From Desarmillaria ectypa (taxonomy: Eukaryota > Basidiomycota > Agaricomycetes > Agaricales > Physalacriaceae): a stretch of 64,000 nt of DNA. Below, piece after piece: positions 58,880 through 64,000 of this stretch. The position numbers and the translations under genes were made by a program. Location: the NCBI GenBank assembly GCA_030407005.1, contig JAUDYN010000002.1, positions 4,030,001-4,094,000 on the forward strand, read 5' to 3'. The notes below the pieces were generated by a model that made no database searches, had not been told where the DNA came from, and was given only the letters and a program-made list of their open reading frames with translations. Positions within the stretch are counted from its first letter, which is position 1. Each line of letters starts with the position of its first letter.

Positions 58880-60443
58880 AACTGTAGGCCAGTTCTTGAA
58901 GGCTACTCCACTAATTCCAGGTCTCGAACATACGTTTGACCCTAACAAAAAGGAGGACTATCCAGAGAGGCAATGGACTAATAGTGGACTGGCACAAGAT
59001 GAATGCTTACCGCATGTCAGAACCTGGTTGAGAAACCTCAGGTACCATCCAGAGGGACTTAACAACAAACAGTATTTGAATTTTAAGCAGTACTATCATA
59101 ACTTCTTCCTAGACAAAGGGGGATGACTGTACAGGCATAGTATTGAAGGGAACCATCGACTAGTGGTCGATAAAAGCCATCGAATGTATATGATGAGATC
59201 AGCACATGACTCATTAGGACATCGAAGTTTTTATGCAACTAAGTCACTATTGGAGCAGTGGTTTTGGTGGCCAGAGTTGGAACAAGATGTCAGTTGGTAT
59301 GTCAAATCTTGTCATTTATGCCAAGTCAGACAGAACACTATGCTCTGTATCCCACCTTCTGTCACTGAGACACCGTCATTATTCCAAAAAGTACACTGCG
59401 ACACAATGGTTATGTCTCCAGCATTGAATAAGTGCAAATATATAGTACATGCACATGACTCACTATTGTCATGGCCAGAGGCGAGGGCTTTACAACATGA
59501 GAATGCTAAAGCTATTGCGATCTGGTTCTTTGAGGATGTGATATGCAGGTGGGGCTGTCTGTATGAAATAGTAACTGATAATGGCGGACCATGGGTTGCT
59601 GTTATACAATGGCTAGCAGACAAGTACAGCATTACTGGAATAAATATCTCTCCTTACAATTCGCAAGTGAATGGAAAGATAGAAAGAGGCCATTGGGATA
59701 TTCGTCAATCACTCTTTAAGGCAACTAGTAGCAATGCAAGGAAGTGGTTTTACTTCCTACCACATGTATTGTGGGCTGACCACATCACTATTAAATGTGG
59801 GATGGGTTGATCACCATATTTTATGGCACTAGGTGCACATCCAATAGTACCACTTGATATAGTTGAAGCTACCTGGCTAGTAAAACCCCCCAGTGGAATT
59901 TTGAGCACTGCAGACCTAATTGGTCTCTGTGCGAAAGCGCTAGCCAAGCATGCTCAACATGTAATGGCCATGAGACAGAGAGTCAGTAAGAATAAGCTCG
60001 ATACCATACTATGCTATAAATGCGAGCACCAGGCCACTATTGTGGACTATGACTTCAAACCGGGTCGACTAGTGCTTATGCGAAACACATGCATTGAAGA
60101 TAGTCTGGATAGCAAGATGGAGTCAAGGTACTTGGGGCCACTAGTCATCATAAGAAGGACCAAAGGTGGTTCCTATCTCTTCGCAGAATTGGATAGATGA
60201 CTTGTGGGTGGCACGGTCGCTCAGTTTAGGATAATCCCATACCGTGCGAGGCATAGTATCAGCTTACCAAAGAAAATTCATGATTTAATTGATGTAAGTC
60301 CTCAAACTCTTAAAGAGTTGGTGGATAGTGACGAGTCCATCCCAACTGAATACCACTATCGGCCCTTGGGCAAGAAACTGTATGGTGTCTCCATAGGTGC
60401 TGAAAGGCGGCTCTCAAGCTGCTTGACAACTTGGCCATGGTGA
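58880..60443 (+). pseudogene. D pol: integrase and C-terminal region
   Basis: Zinc-binding HDSLGHRSFYATKSLL...CHLCQ, then the DDE core (CDTMVMSP, VTDNGGPWV, KIERGHWDIRQ) at about 59390-59700. A C-terminal domain runs to RIIPYRARHSISLPKKIHD and an acidic DSDES end. No chromodomain. The last 88 bp (60356-60443) overlap the antisense end of G1. Stops at 59124, 59808 and 60198. Confidence 0.84.
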
Positions 60444-61810
60444 GCAACCACAAACTCACGGTACTGGAGGAAGTACTCGATTTTGTGAACAGTGGCAATG
60501 ATATCATTGCGAAGATCAGACTCCCGAGAGCGAAGGATGCCCTCGGAAGGATTGATATGGTCTCCAGCACTGACCAGGGCAGTGGCTGCATCGATGGTAC
60601 TCTGACTAGCTTCGTTGTGAATAACCAAGTCAGCTGCTAGTAAGAAAAGTAAAAATTGATAGTCGACCGTACTTTACTAGTAAGCACCTACCAGCAATAT
60701 TAAATGAGGATTCCTTGAAAGCGTGGTCAGTAGAGGCACGGGGACGTTTCCTGGTTTGAATGGAGGCCTCATTACCTTCCATTTTGCAATAGTCACCTCA
60801 GCGACCTGGTAAATGTGTGAAGATGAGTCCATGCCTGGCACTAGTGCGTAAGGAAGTAGAATCACCTCTGCATGACACTCTGATTTCCTTTTCTCCCTCT
60901 ACAGAAGAAAAGCATTAGATTAAGGAAGAAAAACCGACTAGTAGCGAACCTGAGCAGCCTGAGCAGCCTTCTTGTTCTTGAGGAACTTGGAAGCGGCACC
61001 TTGTGCCCTTCAACGACGTTGCCAGCAGCCGGATCACGGTTGACAATGATCTCGACATCCTCGTCGATAGCCATCTGTTCAAAGCATTTAATGATACTGT
61101 CAGCTTTGCGACGGACAGTAGCTATGGGAAACAGTACCGAGTCAGCTTCTGGCAGTGCACTTGAAGCATCAGGGTTACCCATGACTGTGTCCTCCTCAGT
61201 AGCTGCGATGACACGAGCCTCTTCATCAGATGAGTCCTCAATGACAGCCTTCGACTTAGCGAGGCGACGACTTCATTTGGCAGGCTAGTAACCCAATAAG
61301 TCGGTCAGAAAATGAAATAACAATGACTAGTAAAAACATTCACTGTCTTCGAAGGCTTAAGCTTCACATTAGCGGCCTTCTCTGTGGTACCCTCAGTGGG
61401 AGTCGTACTACCAGCTAACACAGCCGCGGCTAGCGCCGCACGACGCTCCCGGTCATTGTGAATGGTCCCAGTAAATGACCGGACGGTGTGATAATCATGA
61501 AACGTTGGGACGACGGGATTGGCCTTTTGAATACGCTCGAAAACCTGTTTAATACGGAATATAAGATCCTCGAACCGCTGATTCCCAGTAACAACGTTTG
61601 GCGCTAAGGTCAACTCGGCCTAATAGTCACCAATCAGTGTTGAAATCAGAAACAGCCCACTAGTCATTTACGTACCCCGATAGCACAAACGAGCTTGCAA
61701 TGCTTGACTTGCATCTCAACTGGAACACCTAGCTCGAATAAAGAATCAGCGAGCTTCAGCGCTTCATGAGCTCGAGTGACAAGGGTAGGAACATCGACGG
61801 TGGTAGACAT
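60356..61810 (-). pseudogene. G1: unidentified multi-exon gene, decayed
   Basis: Exons read: 61810-61676 (MSTTVDVPTLVTRAHEALKL), 61619-61338, 61284-60950, about 60898-60688 and 60636-60356, ending FLPKGR. Intact it would be about 410 residues: an N-terminal helical part, a Lys-rich stretch (KLKPSKTVN...LAKSKAVIEDSSDEE), a helical middle (RRKADSIIKCFEQM), a Lys/Ala/Gln-rich segment and a C-terminal helical part. Two lesions: TGA at 61273-61275 where CGA (Arg) is expected, and a one-base loss in exon 3 near 61000. Function unknown; no domain recognised. Several introns end in CTAG within ACTAGT motifs. Arranged tail-to-tail with D pol and in tandem with G2. Confidence 0.6.
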
Positions 61811-61935
61811 AACTAGAGATGACGGTAGAAGAGAGTTCAAGAAGAATGTTTTGAATAGTGATGCAGCTTGACTATAGCCACGAAAAGAAGTCCACTAGTG
61901 AGACAATGAAGTGACTAGTCAACAAGAACGTTGAA

Positions 61936-61941
61936 TTTATA
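61936..61941 (-). promoter_or_regulatory. TATAAA box of G1
   Basis: TATAAA on the minus strand, about 126-131 nt upstream of the ATG at 61810. Supports G1 having its own promoter. Confidence 0.45.
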
Positions 61942-62405
61942 GTGTGGGGGAGGACCGTGTGCTTGGGATTAGCCAAAAACATTTCACGAAAATTTTTAAA
62001 AAAATTCAAAGGATATAATTACTGAAACCCAGACCACAATCACTAATCATGCAATATCCATCTGTCAAATGAATACCCAAGATGAATTGAAATAACTAGT
62101 GATGGAGAAATTGACCTTAAGATCTGATCGATCACTAATAGCGAATCGTGATCAGACACTAGTCAAAAATCCTATAAGTCACTAGTGGACTTGCAAGTTG
62201 GCTAAAAGCCGATTTTGCTCACTATCATGACTCAAGGAGGAGAATTTGGAGTATCCTTTGAAGAATACAAGAACACAAGGATAAGAGTGATAGTATTGAA
62301 GTGCCTATTCACACTAGTGGCACTATATAAAGAGATTTTGCCCTAAAGGCGCCAGTACAGAGACATACGATCAAATGTACGAAGAAAAAGTCCATATCAA
62401 GCAGC
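61942..62405. other. G1-G2 intergenic interval, rich in ACTAGT
   Basis: No gene. Contains ACTAGT at about 62096, 62158, 62181 and 62313, and a plus-strand TATATAAA at about 62324 without a clear downstream gene. Confidence 0.5.
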
Positions 62406-64000
62406 TCAAGCAGCCTCTGGCGACTCAGGAGAAAGATGATGCACTGGGGAGCTGGCGAGCTGATCCACGAGAGCACCGACTTGGTCGCTTGAATCCACCT
62501 TTGGAGCCATACCACCCTCCCGAGACCGAACTGGAATAGTGGGAACCCCTGAACTCCCAATGAGGGGACGAGAAGGGGATTCACTCTCTAAAAGAGTACG
62601 GCTAACAGTCGGGGCCACTGTGCTTGGAAGAGAATCCGTCTCACTGGCTGAAGAAAACAATATCAGTCATGACAAACAAAGAGACATAGCAGACATACTA
62701 GTCAACAGGGCAGGGGACGACATGTCCATCTTGAGGAGGGCGGCGCGAAGCTGTTCCTCAAAATCCACGCTCTCAAAAACAATTCCTTGAAGGGCATCCC
62801 TCCCCTCGCTAGTAGCAGCATCCTGGCAAATCCTGAGTGCTTCCTCAAGGGAAGTGCGGTACTGTTGAGCAGCAAGAGCAGCAGCGTTGGCACAAGTTTC
62901 GAAGACTTGAAGGGCAATAGCAGCTCGGCCAATTGAAGTGCGAACATCTGCAATCAACAGAATAAGTCAGTAGTACAGTTGACAAACAGAAAGAAACGGA
63001 CTGTCAGGCGTGGCCTCGACAAACTTCGCTAACTCTCTACGGGCGAAATAGCGCTGGAGAGGCTCGGCTCGGAAGGAGCAAAGGCTCTTGGTGGCGGCCT
63101 CACAGTTGTTGCAGCGGTTGCCCCATCCCAAGAAGATGCAGGATTGGTTTTGAACGCTAGAGGAACACTGGGCACACCCATACTGAGGCTAGTAAAACGA
63201 ATGAAAGAAAAGGACTAGGTGTATAGTAACCAGGAAAGGTACTCACCACAGTTGACGCTTGAGTAATGGCGTCGACTTCTGCATCCTTGACAGGGATAGG
63301 AGCGGCTCTGCCATACTTATGTGCTAAATACCCACTAGTCAACAATGGAAAAGAAAAGTGCAATACAGACAGAACTTACTGCTGAGGGCCAAGTACTGCT
63401 TGTTCTTGACCGTCACCATGGCAGGGGCCTTTACCTTCGATGAAGAAGCCAAAGGCTTCTCTTCCTCTCCGGTTGGGAAACGCTTCGAGGCCCGGGACTT
63501 GCGAGACCCACTAGCGACTGGCTACCCAGTCAGAAAAGAGTCATTAAACAGAGGAAAACAAGAGAAAACCTACTAGGGGTAGGCTCATCTTTCACAGACC
63601 CAGGTTGAGTCTTCAAGGCTTTCCTAGGAGGACCAATTCGCACTGTAACCGAAGGAGCGGCTATGGGCTCCGTTGGCGCAGCAAACTTGTCCTTGGTCCG
63701 CGACCGGGTCTGCTGCTGCGACTTTGGATCTTTAGCCTACCATGAAGACAAAGTGTCACCTAATGAAAAAGGGAATAGCAGAAGTCTTACGAGAGATAGA
63801 ACACCACTAGTCGAGGAGCGATTGTTTGGAAGGACAGGGGTCTGGCCAGAACGATGGGTTTTGGCTTTAATTTTGCCCCCAGTATGCTACAAATGAATAA
63901 GGAAGTCGAAACGCAAAAGGGGGAATAGCTTCTGACCTTGGGGAGGGTTTCCCTCTCAGATTCGTCAGCTTCTCCCCCATCGTTATCCTCGTCCCCGTCG
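62406..64000 (-). CDS. G2: unidentified Cys-cluster protein, multi-exon, 5' end beyond the window
   Basis: Read from the window edge: an acidic segment (DEDNDGGEADESE), a Lys/Arg-rich segment (KSQQQTRSRTKDK), VTVRIGPPRKALKT, SRKSRASKRFPTGEEEK and VTVKNKQYLALS. Then HKYGRAAPIPVKDAE and a Cys cluster, CAQCSSSVQNQSC...CNNCEAATKSLC (about 63190-63080), which could bind zinc. A long Ala/Glu-rich helical region follows (62950-62700) and a Ser/Pro-rich tail to the TGA at 62406. At least seven short introns; one junction near 63550 does not close in frame and may hide an indel. Cys pairs of this layout occur in many unclassified basidiomycete proteins, but I cannot name a family. DNA or RNA binding is a guess. 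Confidence 0.55.

Larger units (their letters stand above)
54354..60443 (+). mobile_element. Element D: Ty3/gypsy element, 5' LTR truncated, 3' LTR not in window
   Basis: It begins with 862 bp of a D-family LTR (54354-55215) whose first roughly 165 bp are missing where the E LTR abuts. Decayed gag, protease, RT, RNase H and integrase follow. No second D LTR was found before 64000. ACTAGT recurs throughout. G1 and G2, which follow tail-to-tail, may belong to it. Confidence 0.8.

Overview
The window looks like nuclear DNA of a basidiomycete, most likely an Agaricomycete. Its genes are split by many short (about 50-60 nt) GT-AG introns. It carries a tandem family of small secreted Cys-rich proteins and an F-box/leucine-rich gene of the type expanded in mushrooms. 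Its repeats are Ty3/gypsy chromoviruses and copia elements whose coding regions are broken mainly by CGA-to-TGA changes, as expected when methylated CpG decays. No ribosomal RNA, tRNA gene or CRISPR array was recognised.

Region 1 (1-29,150) is gene-poor host sequence. Four tandem minus-strand copies of one five-exon secreted-protein gene lie at 1-830, 5264-6103, 10589-11448 and 13069-13915. Each keeps a TATAAA box 60-80 nt upstream of its ATG and a duplicated upstream flank. A 1.5-kb terminal-inverted-repeat element with a TA target duplication (2546-4045) sits between copies 1 and 2. A solo copia LTR (12429-12635) sits between copies 3 and 4. Further on are a two-exon F-box-like gene (21828-23021) and a six-exon gene (25973-27198) whose product resembles aerolysin-type pore-forming proteins. 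Most of 14.4-21.8 kb and 27.2-29.6 kb shows nothing I can support.

Region 2 (29,150-55,215) is a nest of retrotransposons inside one another. A gag-only copia relic (F, 29653-30771) is cut by a chromovirus (E, 30772-54353). E contains a fragment of a third gypsy family (C1, D family). C1 is split by a complete chromovirus (A, 31736-51107, TSD GAATT). A is in turn split by a second complete copy of its own family (B, 36909-45482, TSD ATTTG) and by a 2.2-kb inverted-arm derivative of the D family (C2, 46832-49032, TSD GCGG). With B and C2 removed, A measures about 8.59 kb, matching B (8.57 kb). CpG content falls with depth in the nest, so the layers can be ordered by age. A/B and E show a signature of Tf1/sushi-type self-priming: the sequence just after the 5' LTR is complementary to the predicted RNA 5' end inside the LTR.

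Region 3 (54,354-64,000) begins with a truncated D-family LTR and a D gag-pol (plus strand). It is followed tail-to-tail by two multi-exon minus-strand genes, G1 (60356-61810) and G2 (62406 to beyond the window edge). The palindrome ACTAGT is strongly enriched throughout all D-family sequence and through G1/G2, but not in the host DNA or in elements A, B, E and F. This suggests that G1 and G2 are cargo of a large D-type element whose 3' LTR lies outside the window. That unit is the best candidate here for something undescribed.
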